Below are positions 8,316-16,142 of a stretch of DNA of 45,813 bases, in pieces. The notes under the pieces were generated by a model. That model ran no database searches, was not told where the DNA came from, and saw only the letters and a list, made by a program, of their open reading frames with translations. The position numbers were made by a program, and so were the translations under genes. The DNA comes from Desulfobacula sp. Lineage in GTDB: Bacteria; Desulfobacterota; Desulfobacteria; Desulfobacterales; Desulfobacteraceae. Every line of letters starts with the position of its first letter. Positions within the stretch are counted from its first letter, which is position 1. Location: the NCBI RefSeq assembly GCF_030611305.1, contig NZ_JAUWQB010000022.1:1-45813 (forward strand), in the 5' to 3' direction.

Positions 8316-8975
8316 TTACCAGTCTTTTGCATGTCTGACATTTCCAAATTCAGATCCCATATAAGCCCTTGTCAGGGGAGCCACAATCATGTGGGAAAAT
8401 CTTGAGAACGGAATGAGAATAAGCATAATCTCACCTGAAATCACATGGGCGATGACCATTGGTCTGTATAAAAAAAACTGGTGATATGCCAGAAAGCCTG
8501 TAATAAAAGGCAGTGCGACAATTAAGATCAATATATAATCCTTGGTCGAAGTTAAATACTTTACTTCCGGAACCATAACTCTGCGGATGGTAAAAAACAC
8601 CAGAGCAAGAACAACCATAACCGTTAATATATCAGCCAAACCGTCATCCAGGGCAATCCAGGAAACCTGAAACGCCTCATTGACTAAAACAATATGGGAT
8701 GTCAAAAAAATGGGAACTATAAAGAGAAGCAAATGGAAGATATAGGATATTGAATAAAATACCGGGCTTTGTCTTGTACTTTGAGGAAAAAACGGGATTA
8801 ACCAGGCAAAGATTGATCTTAGGCTGTGTTTAAGGGTCATATAGGAATAAATATATGATTCCCTGGCATTAACATCTTTGATAATAAGAACAATTTTAAG
8901 TATCAGACCAAGGATGAAAATCAGAAAAGCAATCCAGACCATTGGCCCCATAATAAAATCGATAAAGGCATTCAT
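8316..8975 (-). CDS. tmcC: TmcC, membrane cytochrome b-like subunit
   Basis: A 219-residue integral membrane protein with about five or six hydrophobic spans, similar to the NarI/DsrM-type membrane subunits of redox complexes. The spans include residues near 10-30, 75-100, 120-140 and 145-165, with histidines in or near helices (YIFHLLLFI, LTSHIVLV, MVIAHVISG) that could ligate haem b. AAGGAG lies 6 nt before the ATG. It sits between tmcD (24 nt gap) and tmcB (20 nt gap). It should conduct electrons between periplasmic TmcA and cytoplasmic TmcB; whether it also moves protons cannot be read from the sequence. Confidence 0.9.
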   Translation of the reverse strand: MNAFIDFIMGPMVWIAFLIFILGLILKIVLIIKDVNARESYIYSYMTLKHSLRSIFAWLIPFFPQSTRQSPVFYSISYIFHLLLFIVPIFLTSHIVLVNEAFQVSWIALDDGLADILTVMVVLALVFFTIRRVMVPEVKYLTSTKDYILILIVALPFITGFLAYHQFFLYRPMVIAHVISGEIMLILIPFSRFSHMIVAPLTRAYMGSEFGNVRHAKDW

Positions 8976-8999
8976 ATTTATCTCCTTTGAAACATCCTT

Positions 9000-10256
9000 T
9001 TATAAAATCTTGTCCGTTGACATGATCAGCCGTTGATACACACCGTCTTTCACGGCTTTTTGCAAAATTTTCGTGTTATCCGGACTGATCACGGGTGTTG
9101 CCATAAAATCATATCCATTGGGGATCACTATATTGTTTACAGCCAGAAAGTATTGGCCCTGCCGTTCGATAACGACACAAACAACCTTGCCATCTGAACT
9201 GATACAAGGAGTAAACACCTTATCTGCCGAAAGATCCCATTTTTTTTGATTGACCGCAAGAGTCCAGAACCCTTTGTCCTTGAGAACAGCAACCAGGGTA
9301 GAACCGTCTTTGGAATAAAAAAGATCGGAAATCATCTGGTCCGCCGTCATATTCCAGGGCTGATCATTTTGTGCAATGGTCCATTTCCCAAACTTGTTGG
9401 ATGCAATTGCGGCAATATTTCCGGTTTTTTCCGAAACAACCATTTTCCAGATTTGGTTGTATTGAGTCTTCCAGAAAGGTTGACCATCTTTATAAAGAGC
9501 CCATTTGCCACCTTCTTTTACCGGTGCGACTACTGAATCTTCTCCTGAAAGAAACACAGGTTTCCATACAGATTGGAATTTTTTATCCCAGGCTATATCA
9601 TTGACAACAATGGTATAGTCAGTTCGATCCAGCCGGACACCATAGGCAACATTTTTTCCACTTGAATCAAAGCTGATATCCCAAATGTTCAGAAAATTCT
9701 TCTCAATTGCCTTTCCATTAACAGCACAGGAAAAAATCCCTTGCTTAAAAACTTCAATGTCCGCCTGTGCCATTGGCGACACCTGTACGACAGCAGCTAC
9801 GCTTCCTGTATCACTCAACACCATTTCATTGATATTGCCATACATCTGGCCCCAGGGTTCATCGTTGACAGCCATTCCATATTCCATGTCTTTTTGAATG
9901 GCCAGACTCAGGCTTGAACCGTCTTGATTCACCTGTAAATCCCAGATAAAATCAAACCAGTTCTCCCATTCATCACCACTGATGCTCAATGTCCATTCCT
10001 CATCACTGCTGACGCAGGCGGCAAATTTTCCATCAGGCAGTGGTCTCAAACTCCAGGCCTTGTCATACTCATTGTCCCAGGTTTCACCATTTTCACACAC
10101 TGTGAACACACCTTCCTCGACATTTACAATGCTGGCAATGGTTTCTCCATCTGGACTGACATGGGATTCCTCCACCCAGACAAACCGGTCTTCCCACTCC
10201 CGGACAGGCACTTCTTTTAAATCCGTACTCCAGTCAAAAGATTTGTTTTCTTCCAT
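9000..10256 (-). CDS. tmcD: TmcD, repeat-containing subunit of the Tmc complex
   Basis: A 418-residue protein without signal peptide or membrane span, built of about eight tandem repeats of 42-55 residues. Each has a core like (V)N-[DG]-x2-W, then F-x2-[IV]-W, then S-x-DG: for example ENGETWDNEYDKAWSL, ISGDEWENWFDFIWDL, VNDIAWDKKFQSVWKP and QNDQPWNMTADQMISD. This resembles a beta-propeller and matches the tryptophan-rich TmcD described in Desulfovibrio. The ATG at 10256 has GGAGA 5 nt before it; an earlier ATG at 10289 has no ribosome site. It is the first tmc gene transcribed here. Its function in the complex is not established. Confidence 0.85.
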   Translation of the reverse strand: MEENKSFDWSTDLKEVPVREWEDRFVWVEESHVSPDGETIASIVNVEEGVFTVCENGETWDNEYDKAWSLRPLPDGKFAACVSSDEEWTLSISGDEWENWFDFIWDLQVNQDGSSLSLAIQKDMEYGMAVNDEPWGQMYGNINEMVLSDTGSVAAVVQVSPMAQADIEVFKQGIFSCAVNGKAIEKNFLNIWDISFDSSGKNVAYGVRLDRTDYTIVVNDIAWDKKFQSVWKPVFLSGEDSVVAPVKEGGKWALYKDGQPFWKTQYNQIWKMVVSEKTGNIAAIASNKFGKWTIAQNDQPWNMTADQMISDLFYSKDGSTLVAVLKDKGFWTLAVNQKKWDLSADKVFTPCISSDGKVVCVVIERQGQYFLAVNNIVIPNGYDFMATPVISPDNTKILQKAVKDGVYQRLIMSTDKIL

Positions 10257-10308
10257 TTTTATCTCCGAATTTTTCTGATAAACGCTCATTATCTTTCAGA
10301 TTCGTTGT

Positions 10309-10686
10309 TCATTTTGTTAATTCGTTAATAATTGTATCCAAAGAAGCTACAGTTAAGGGCTTTTCAATGAATCGATCTATTCCGGCTTTGAGTATTTCAA
10401 GTTTAAGATCATCATTAACAATCGTTGCCATTAGAACTCTTGTAATGCCCGGATTATTTTTTGCAACCTGGTTCAAAAATTCAACACCATTCATATCCGG
10501 TAAAAAATAATCTGAAATCACCATATCAATTTTTTGATATTTGAGAGAATTTAAGCCTTCAGACGCTGATTTAAATATTAAAAAATCCATCTGACTGCTG
10601 TCAAAGAAAATTTTTAAAGAATCACGAATATGCTCATCATTATCAATAAGCATAATTCGAGGTGACTTTTTTATTTGTTTCGCCAT
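10309..10686 (-). CDS. Single-domain response regulator upstream of tmcDCBA
   Basis: A 125-residue receiver domain with the acidic pair in IMLIDNDEH (D15, D17), phospho-acceptor D59 (MVISDYFLP), T88 (VLMAT) and K109-P110 (FIEKPL). It has no DNA-binding or enzymatic output. It is the first gene of the apparent tmc transcript and begins about 30 nt after a sigma-54-like promoter. It is not a close copy of the receiver at 6193-6543 (different loops and acidic cluster), so the two are probably not a recent duplication. Confidence 0.9.
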   Translation of the reverse strand: MAKQIKKSPRIMLIDNDEHIRDSLKIFFDSSQMDFLIFKSASEGLNSLKYQKIDMVISDYFLPDMNGVEFLNQVAKNNPGITRVLMATIVNDDLKLEILKAGIDRFIEKPLTVASLDTIINELTK

Positions 10687-10987
10687 TTAATCCTAATAAT
10701 TAATTATTAAAACTTTATACCATTGTAAGCAGAAACCATGCCAGAAAAAAGGTTTGTGGATTTAATTTATAAAACCAGCACCTTAGGAGGTTTGGTGTTG
10801 AATGCTTATTTAAAAATATATGAATATTTATAAATAATTCGAAATTTATTTAGAAATTTTTCTAATTTTAGAAATTTTTAGAAACCTTATTGATTTATGA
10901 GAATGTATCGATTATCATCAACACTTCCTCCCTTCACAGCGGATAATGCTTTTGACGTTTATCAGCCACTGTGAACCTTGCTACAGG
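10687..10987. other. AT-rich intergenic region with inverted repeats
   Basis: No gene is seen. Besides the sigma-54-like site it holds A/T-rich repeats of the form TTAGAAATTTTTCTAA around 10850-10885, and an imperfect inverted repeat at 10933-10975 with outer arms TTCACAG/CTGTGAA and inner arms GATAA/TTATC. The latter lies just downstream of the aminotransferase stop on the minus strand. It lacks a T-run, so it may be a weak terminator or an mRNA 3' structure. Confidence 0.4.
10728..10744 (-). promoter_or_regulatory. Candidate sigma-54 promoter for the receiver-tmcDCBA unit
   Basis: Read on the minus strand the site is CTGGCATGGTTTCTGCT. It matches the sigma-54 consensus YTGGCACGRNNNTTGCW at all but two positions, with the required GG and GC exactly ten bases apart. 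The -12 GC is about 43 nt before the receiver start codon, a reasonable distance. A sigma-54 activator (NtrC type) is encoded nearby at 12575-13957. The match is visible; activity is inferred. Confidence 0.6.
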
Positions 10988-11836
10988 TCATTCCGTTTTG
11001 CCCTGACCGAAATCAGTGGTAAATGCTTTAAAAAAGGCCATGATCTGTTTTGTTTTTTCTCCTGGACAACCTGATGCCACGGTCATGTCGTTGACCTTGA
11101 TGACGGGTACTATTTCCTTGTTGGATGCACTAATAAAAATTTCATCCATTTCCAGAAATTCCGCAAGTTTCATATGACGCATCTCAAGCTTAAGGTTTTC
11201 CGGAATCAGCTTGAGGATAATATCTCTTGTAATCCCCGGCAAGATGCTATCCGGAGGAGTAATGATGGTGGTGCCTTTGATGGCAAAAATATTGGTGGTG
11301 GTGCCCTCCAATACCCGCTGGTTCCGATCAACATAGACTGCTTCTACGGCCCCGGTCTTGTGGGCTTTCTGTAATGCAAACACGGCTGACAAATAATTGA
11401 CACTTTTGGCGGTGGGGATAAATCGTTCTATATCAACGGTGATAATGGATGCACCGGCTGTATACCACCAATCCGGCAACCGAAGTTTGGGGGTGACCAT
11501 GACCATGAGAATCCCGTTACCCTGGGGAGTCACCCCGTCCGGGCTCACACCGCCGGTATAAACCAGCCGGATATTGGATTCACTGTGATGGGGATTCCTG
11601 TCAATGGTTTCCCGCACAATTTTACATATTTCTTCGTTGGTGTGCAAAAATTTCAGACCGATTTCCTTTGCCGAATTTTCAAAACGTTTAACATGCTCTT
11701 TAAGATAAAAAGGGCGTTTGTTGTAGGTAATCAGAAAGTCAAATACCCCGAATCCCCTTAAAACAATAATATCCTTGACAGGAATCCGGGCATCCTCATC
11801 ATCAATAAATTCTCCATTGACATAATATGTGTCCAC
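10988..11836 (-). CDS. Class IV PLP aminotransferase (branched-chain / D-amino acid / ADC lyase-like)
   Basis: A fold-type IV PLP enzyme of 282 residues. Visible features are the N-terminal YYVNGEFIDDEDARIPVKD and GFGVFDFLITYNKRPFYL, the Schiff-base lysine in PTAKSVNYLSAV, the phosphate-binding EGTTTNIFAI and the late substrate segment EIFISASNKEIVPV. Starts on GTG at 11836 with AGGTG 7 nt before it. The family covers branched-chain aminotransferase, D-alanine aminotransferase and aminodeoxychorismate lyase, and sequence by eye does not decide between them. The N-terminal motif and length favour a BCAT/DAAT-like enzyme. It appears monocistronic. Confidence 0.85.
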   Translation of the reverse strand: MDTYYVNGEFIDDEDARIPVKDIIVLRGFGVFDFLITYNKRPFYLKEHVKRFENSAKEIGLKFLHTNEEICKIVRETIDRNPHHSESNIRLVYTGGVSPDGVTPQGNGILMVMVTPKLRLPDWWYTAGASIITVDIERFIPTAKSVNYLSAVFALQKAHKTGAVEAVYVDRNQRVLEGTTTNIFAIKGTTIITPPDSILPGITRDIILKLIPENLKLEMRHMKLAEFLEMDEIFISASNKEIVPVIKVNDMTVASGCPGEKTKQIMAFFKAFTTDFGQGKTE

Positions 11837-11864
11837 TTTTTTACACCTGTTTATTTATGTTCTA

Positions 11865-12014
11865 CTATTCTGTAAGCACGAGATTGTTTCGGTGAATGAT
11901 TTCATCATAGTGCTTACCACCAAGACACGCTTCTATTTGGAACGTTTTTAATCCCTTGATCAAATTGATATCAGAGGATCTGCAATTGATTGAATATCCA
12001 TTTTTTCCCTTAAA
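11865..12014 (-). pseudogene. Remnant of glutamate 5-kinase (proB) C-terminus
   Basis: An open stretch of about 49 codons with no start, closed upstream by a stop at 12015-12017, reads SSDINLIKGLKTFQIEACLG, continues through KHYDEIIHRNNLVLTE and ends at TAG TAG. This closely resembles the end of the PUA domain of ProB, which characteristically finishes with an ILG-x5-EVIHRxNLV pattern. The kinase domain and most of the PUA domain are absent. The remaining gene-free bases up to the cupin gene (12018-12198) show no further recognisable coding or regulatory element. The family assignment is from memory of ProB C-termini. Confidence 0.6.
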
Positions 12015-12198
12015 TTAAAATTCCAATTCTTTTGGCCAAAGATTCATTCATCCATTAAATTCGTTACCCTGTCAAGGGGAAAACCCAAGGTAGGCAGGAG
12101 GCAGAAAATCAAAAATTTGCAAAATTGCCGAACCATGGTTATGTTCAGTGAAAATAACAGCAGAGATATTATGCCTTGAAATTTAAAAGGAACTGACC

Positions 12199-12567
12199 AT
12201 GACAGATAAAGCTGCCCAGTTAATTAAAAACATCCCTTTTTCCACACCTGTGGATATCGTTAATCTTGTTGATTATGAAGAAGGAAGAGTTGTCAGTAGA
12301 ACCCTTTCGAGCAAATCCCACGTCAACATCACCCTGTTTGCCTTTGATAAGGATGAAGAGATCAGTGCCCACACTTCCCCCGGAGATGCAATGATTCAGG
12401 TTCTGGATGGTGAAGCTCTTATCAACATTGATGGCAAAAAAATCAAAGCAACCAAAGGACAGGTGGTGGTCATGCCGGCAAATGTGCCACATTCCGTAAC
12501 TGCCTGCTCTCAGTTTAAAATGCTTTTAACCGTGGTGAAACAGGCTGTTGCCATCAGTGGCATGTAA
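12199..12567 (+). CDS. Small cupin-domain protein
   Basis: A 122-residue single-domain cupin (double-stranded beta-helix). The two cupin motifs are visible: EEISAHTSPGDAMIQVLDGEA (motif 1, with one His and an Asp where many cupins have Glu/His) and KGQVVVMPANVPHSV (motif 2, metal-ligand His). AAGGA lies before the ATG. It stands alone, convergent with the NtrC-type regulator 7 nt away. Such small cupins bind metals or small ligands; no reaction can be assigned. Confidence 0.85.
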   Translation: MTDKAAQLIKNIPFSTPVDIVNLVDYEEGRVVSRTLSSKSHVNITLFAFDKDEEISAHTSPGDAMIQVLDGEALINIDGKKIKATKGQVVVMPANVPHSVTACSQFKMLLTVVKQAVAISGM

Positions 12568-12574
12568 CCGAGGA

Positions 12575-13957
12575 TTACTTATTTGATATCTTTTTCCATC
12601 GGTATCTAAAGGTGTGATGGTTCATATTTAACAATCTTGCGGCTTTGCTTTCATTGCCTTTTGAGAGTGCCAAGGCTTGTTCCATAAATTTTTTTTCAGT
12701 ATTTTCAAGCAATTTGTCAAGATTAATCCCTTCAGGACCGAGATCCTGACGTGGCTTAGGTTCAGATATGCCTTTATCATTCAACGAACTTGACGAACCC
12801 TTTAACCCGTCCAGTTCAAGCCTGTCGGTTTTTGCAACAAGTACCGCCCGTTCGATCATGTTTTTTAGTTCCCTGGCATTGCCTGTAAACTCATATGATA
12901 AAAGATGTTCTTCGGCCTCTTGTGAAAATCCTTTTAAAGTTTTTGAAAATTTTTGATTAAATTCATGTAGAAAATGTTTGGCAAGGGGCATGATATCCTC
13001 TTTCCTCTCGTTTAGGGAGGGGATTTCAGCCTTGATCACACACAACCTGAAATATAAATCTTTTCTGAATTTTTCCTTTTTAACAAGCTCTTCAATCTTT
13101 TTATTGGTTGCAGAAACAACCCGGGTCCGGACATGGTATTTTTTTGTTCCCCCGACCTTATAGAATTCACCAGTCTCTAAAAATCGCAAAAGCTTTGCCT
13201 GTCCTGCCAGGCTCAAATCCGCAACTTCATCAAAAAAAAGTGTGCCGGCATCTGCCTCTTCGATAAAGCCTTTCTTTCCCTGTTTGTTTGCACCGGTAAA
13301 CGCACCGGATTCATACCCAAACAACTCTGATTCAATCAGGTCTTCCGGAAAGGCTGAACAGTTGACGGGAATAAATGGCCCTTGGAAAACAGGGCTTCTG
13401 GCATGGATAGCCTTTGCAATAAGTTCTTTCCCGGTGCCGGTTTCTCCCAGAATCATAATCGGCGTATCAGGACTTTTTGCGACCATATTAATGAAATCCA
13501 TTACATCTTCAATATTCTTGCTTTCCCCGATAAAACAGGGTTGGTTATCCTGAAGAAACTTTTCCTGGAGAATTTTTACCTCTTTGATAAGTGCAATTGA
13601 TGAAATCGCTTTTTTAATGGTCAGTTCCAGGATATCCGGATTAATGGGTTTTAAAATAAAATCAAATGCTCCGATCTTCATAGATTGGATCACCATGCTG
13701 ATATCTTCATAGGCGGTGATCATAATGACGGGTATGTCATTTGTTTTTTCTTTTACAATTTCAAGGGCCTCTATACCGTTCATCACAGGAAGACCAATAT
13801 CCATTAAAACCAGATCCGGTGTTCTATTCTCAATAGACGCTAAAAATGATTCTGCATTTTCGAAAAGACTTACATTAAATTCATTCGAAAGTGTTATATC
13901 AAGGGCATCCCTGATGATCTCTTCATCGTCGACAATGGCAATGGAATACTTTATCAT
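12575..13957 (-). CDS. NtrC-family sigma-54-dependent response regulator
   Basis: A 460-residue transcription activator in three parts. The receiver (1-120) has phospho-acceptor D53 in LVLMDIGLP and K103 in FILKPIN. The AAA+ domain has Walker A GETGTGKE at 171-178, the sigma-54 contact loop GAFTGA at 218-223 and Walker B LFFDEVA near 240. The C-terminal Fis-type helix-turn-helix includes NESKAARLLNMNHHTFRYRW. It remodels sigma-54 RNA polymerase at distant enhancers when phosphorylated. It lies 10 nt downstream of its histidine kinase, so the two form a two-component pair. Targets are unknown; the nearby tmc promoter is a candidate. Confidence 0.95.
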   Translation of the reverse strand: MIKYSIAIVDDEEIIRDALDITLSNEFNVSLFENAESFLASIENRTPDLVLMDIGLPVMNGIEALEIVKEKTNDIPVIMITAYEDISMVIQSMKIGAFDFILKPINPDILELTIKKAISSIALIKEVKILQEKFLQDNQPCFIGESKNIEDVMDFINMVAKSPDTPIMILGETGTGKELIAKAIHARSPVFQGPFIPVNCSAFPEDLIESELFGYESGAFTGANKQGKKGFIEEADAGTLFFDEVADLSLAGQAKLLRFLETGEFYKVGGTKKYHVRTRVVSATNKKIEELVKKEKFRKDLYFRLCVIKAEIPSLNERKEDIMPLAKHFLHEFNQKFSKTLKGFSQEAEEHLLSYEFTGNARELKNMIERAVLVAKTDRLELDGLKGSSSSLNDKGISEPKPRQDLGPEGINLDKLLENTEKKFMEQALALSKGNESKAARLLNMNHHTFRYRWKKISNK

Positions 13958-13967
13958 AATAACCTGA

Positions 13968-15602
13968 TTACACCTCTTTGTTTTTTAAAGGCAGCTCAAT
14001 GATGAACTTGGCCCCTCCATTTTCTGACGTCTGACACTTTAGCGATCCCCCGTGATCTAAAATAATACGATGACAGATACTCAATCCTATACCCGAACTG
14101 TTGGATTTTGTCGTATAAAAGGGATCGAAAATTTTTGACTGTTTTGATAAGGGGATCCCCGGGCCTGTATCTCGGATAGTGATGACAACATGATCGTAAT
14201 TTTTAAACGTTTTCAGGATGATTAATTTTTCGCCCTGAAAGTCTTTCATAGCTTCTGCTGCATTGGTTATCAGGTTTAATATGACCTGCTCTATCAAATG
14301 AGGTTCTGCAAAGCATTTTGGGATGTTCGGATCAAGATCTTTTTCAAACCGAACTCCGTTTTTTCTTAATGTAACCGATGTCAGTTTTGTAATTTCCTCA
14401 ATATAATCATTCAAATTAGCCATAATAAATTGAGGCTGACCCGGTTTTGAAAAATCCAGTACCCGCTTGATAATCGATTCGATCTTATATGAAGCAAATT
14501 CGATTTTATCAATAATCGATACAACTTTAGTGATATCCCCCATTTGATTATAGATTTTTTTTAACGCCTTTAAATAAATATATATTCCAGATAACGGGTT
14601 TCGTATTTCATGGGCAATACCGGCGGTTACTCTCCCAAGGGAGATCATTTTGTCTTGTATTCTTAAAAAGTTCTCAGCTTCTCTTGAATCCGTGATGTCC
14701 AGAATATTGGTTAATACGGATTCAACCCCCAGATAATCAATTTTGGTCGCGCTTAGAAGGGCCCATCGGATTTCCTGGTCTGTCTTATCTTTCCCGGCAG
14801 GATTATATCTGAAATCGGTTTCAATACGCCTGATTCTATTAGACAGCAACTCAGTATACAATTGTTTTATTCGGGCCCGGTCTTCTGAATATACGTCTAA
14901 AAACTCAGGGGGATCTAACACTTCGCTCGTTAAACCATGAATTTTTCTAGCCCCATGATTTTTATAGACAACTTTATTGTTCTGTGTGATAGAAATACTA
15001 TTCAATGAGTTCTCTATCAGGGTTTTAAACCGAATCCTGCTTTGTTCAAGGTCTTTTTCTGTAAATTTTCTTCTCTCTTCCAAATCAAGACGATACAGGC
15101 TAAAGGCAATATCATCTGAAATTTCTTTCATAATATTCTTTTCAATGTCATCTGAGGCAAGCTCTTTGGGTATGGACACAACCATAAAACCATAGTTTTT
15201 CTTCTCATATTCCAGCCGGACGGCCAAAGCGCCTCTGTTGGAATAGTTTTTTGAGAGAATACACTGGGTACATTCCTTTACAGGATCGTTGACAGAAAAA
15301 ACTTTTTCTGAAAAAAGTGTATGCTCAATGCAACGAGTAAACTGTTGATTTTGAATATTTTTTTTAATGTTCTCAAGCTGAGATCCAATCCCGGAATCTG
15401 CGATGAGATCAATAGTTTTATCAGACTCGAACAACCCGATCCAGGCATTATAGTATCCTCTTTTTTCAACCAGGATATTACAAATACCTTTAATTAGTTT
15501 TTCTCGGTCATTTTCATTGATCAGCAGTCTTCCAACATCCCTGATGGTTCTCAGAACAAGATTGAGACGTTCAATTTTTTTAATTTTTAAGTCTTTCTCC
15601 AC
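13968..15602 (-). CDS. Sensor histidine kinase with GAF and PAS domains
   Basis: A 544-residue cytoplasmic kinase with no membrane spans. A GAF-like domain (about 20-170) contains four cysteines, including a C-x2-C pair near 111-114. A PAS domain follows (about 190-310), then HisKA with phospho-acceptor H331 in AGIAHEIRNPLSGI. The HATPase domain has the N box (NLITNAAEAM), G1 (DTGPGIP), F box (IFDPFYTTK) and G2 (GIGLSICHRI). It is paired with the NtrC-type regulator. The soluble layout and the clustered cysteines suggest sensing of an intracellular signal, possibly redox or a metal cofactor, but that is inference. Confidence 0.93.
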   Translation of the reverse strand: MEKDLKIKKIERLNLVLRTIRDVGRLLINENDREKLIKGICNILVEKRGYYNAWIGLFESDKTIDLIADSGIGSQLENIKKNIQNQQFTRCIEHTLFSEKVFSVNDPVKECTQCILSKNYSNRGALAVRLEYEKKNYGFMVVSIPKELASDDIEKNIMKEISDDIAFSLYRLDLEERRKFTEKDLEQSRIRFKTLIENSLNSISITQNNKVVYKNHGARKIHGLTSEVLDPPEFLDVYSEDRARIKQLYTELLSNRIRRIETDFRYNPAGKDKTDQEIRWALLSATKIDYLGVESVLTNILDITDSREAENFLRIQDKMISLGRVTAGIAHEIRNPLSGIYIYLKALKKIYNQMGDITKVVSIIDKIEFASYKIESIIKRVLDFSKPGQPQFIMANLNDYIEEITKLTSVTLRKNGVRFEKDLDPNIPKCFAEPHLIEQVILNLITNAAEAMKDFQGEKLIILKTFKNYDHVVITIRDTGPGIPLSKQSKIFDPFYTTKSNSSGIGLSICHRIILDHGGSLKCQTSENGGAKFIIELPLKNKEV

Positions 15603-15793
15603 AAAAGATCCTTACAAGTCAAAAACATTAAATATTATCCACTTGATTATTTGTTTTTTGCCCTAATGACAAGGAAAAACCAAAATTTATTTTTAGATTT
15701 ATATGTAAAAAATTTCCGGATCTAAATTATAGAAGGGTTGTAGTACATTGATCCATTGTTTAAAGATCAAGTCAATTGGTTTGAAGTCTTTTT

Positions 15794-16075
15794 TTAAATA
15801 GTGTTTGAACGAAACCCGCCAATTCCACTGGTTACTGCCCCGGCATCAGGTTTTTGATAAAATTTAGGATATATCACGATGCCGGCATTTGAATGCGATG
15901 ATTTAAGAAGCTTCCCGAGTATGATGCCTGCACCAAAAAACAAAAGCAGTCCAATCCCATTAAGCCAAGGCATATATGGACTGTCACTGCCGGCAATAAG
16001 CAAACCTGCAATCCAGGCTGTTCCGGTAACCCATATGAAACATTTTTCATATATTGTTTTTTGAATTCGTTGCAT
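15794..16075 (-). CDS. Small two-span membrane protein, unknown function
   Basis: A 93-residue protein with two hydrophobic segments, around residues 13-28 (FIWVTGTAWIAGLLIAG) and 37-55 (GIGLLLFFGAGIILGKLL), joined by a short SDSPYMPWLN loop. The tail is polar and glycine-rich. No family is recognised. It has no close operon partner: 67 nt separate it from the S24 regulator upstream and 191 nt from the kinase gene downstream. The ATG at 16075 has no strong ribosome site (an AGGTATGTAA sequence precedes it). It could be a conserved small inner-membrane protein; confidence that it is translated is moderate. Confidence 0.55.
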   Translation of the reverse strand: MQRIQKTIYEKCFIWVTGTAWIAGLLIAGSDSPYMPWLNGIGLLLFFGAGIILGKLLKSSHSNAGIVIYPKFYQKPDAGAVTSGIGGFRSNTI

Positions 16076-16142
16076 TTACATACCTCTTGTTTTAAATATC
16101 TCACAATTGTTGAAAAAACTAAACACAGCACTCAAAAAAAAT

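Noticed and set aside
10850-10885. A/T-rich near-repeats as a possible CRISPR or iteron array
   Set aside because: The units are short, irregular and of very low complexity, without spacers or replication genes.
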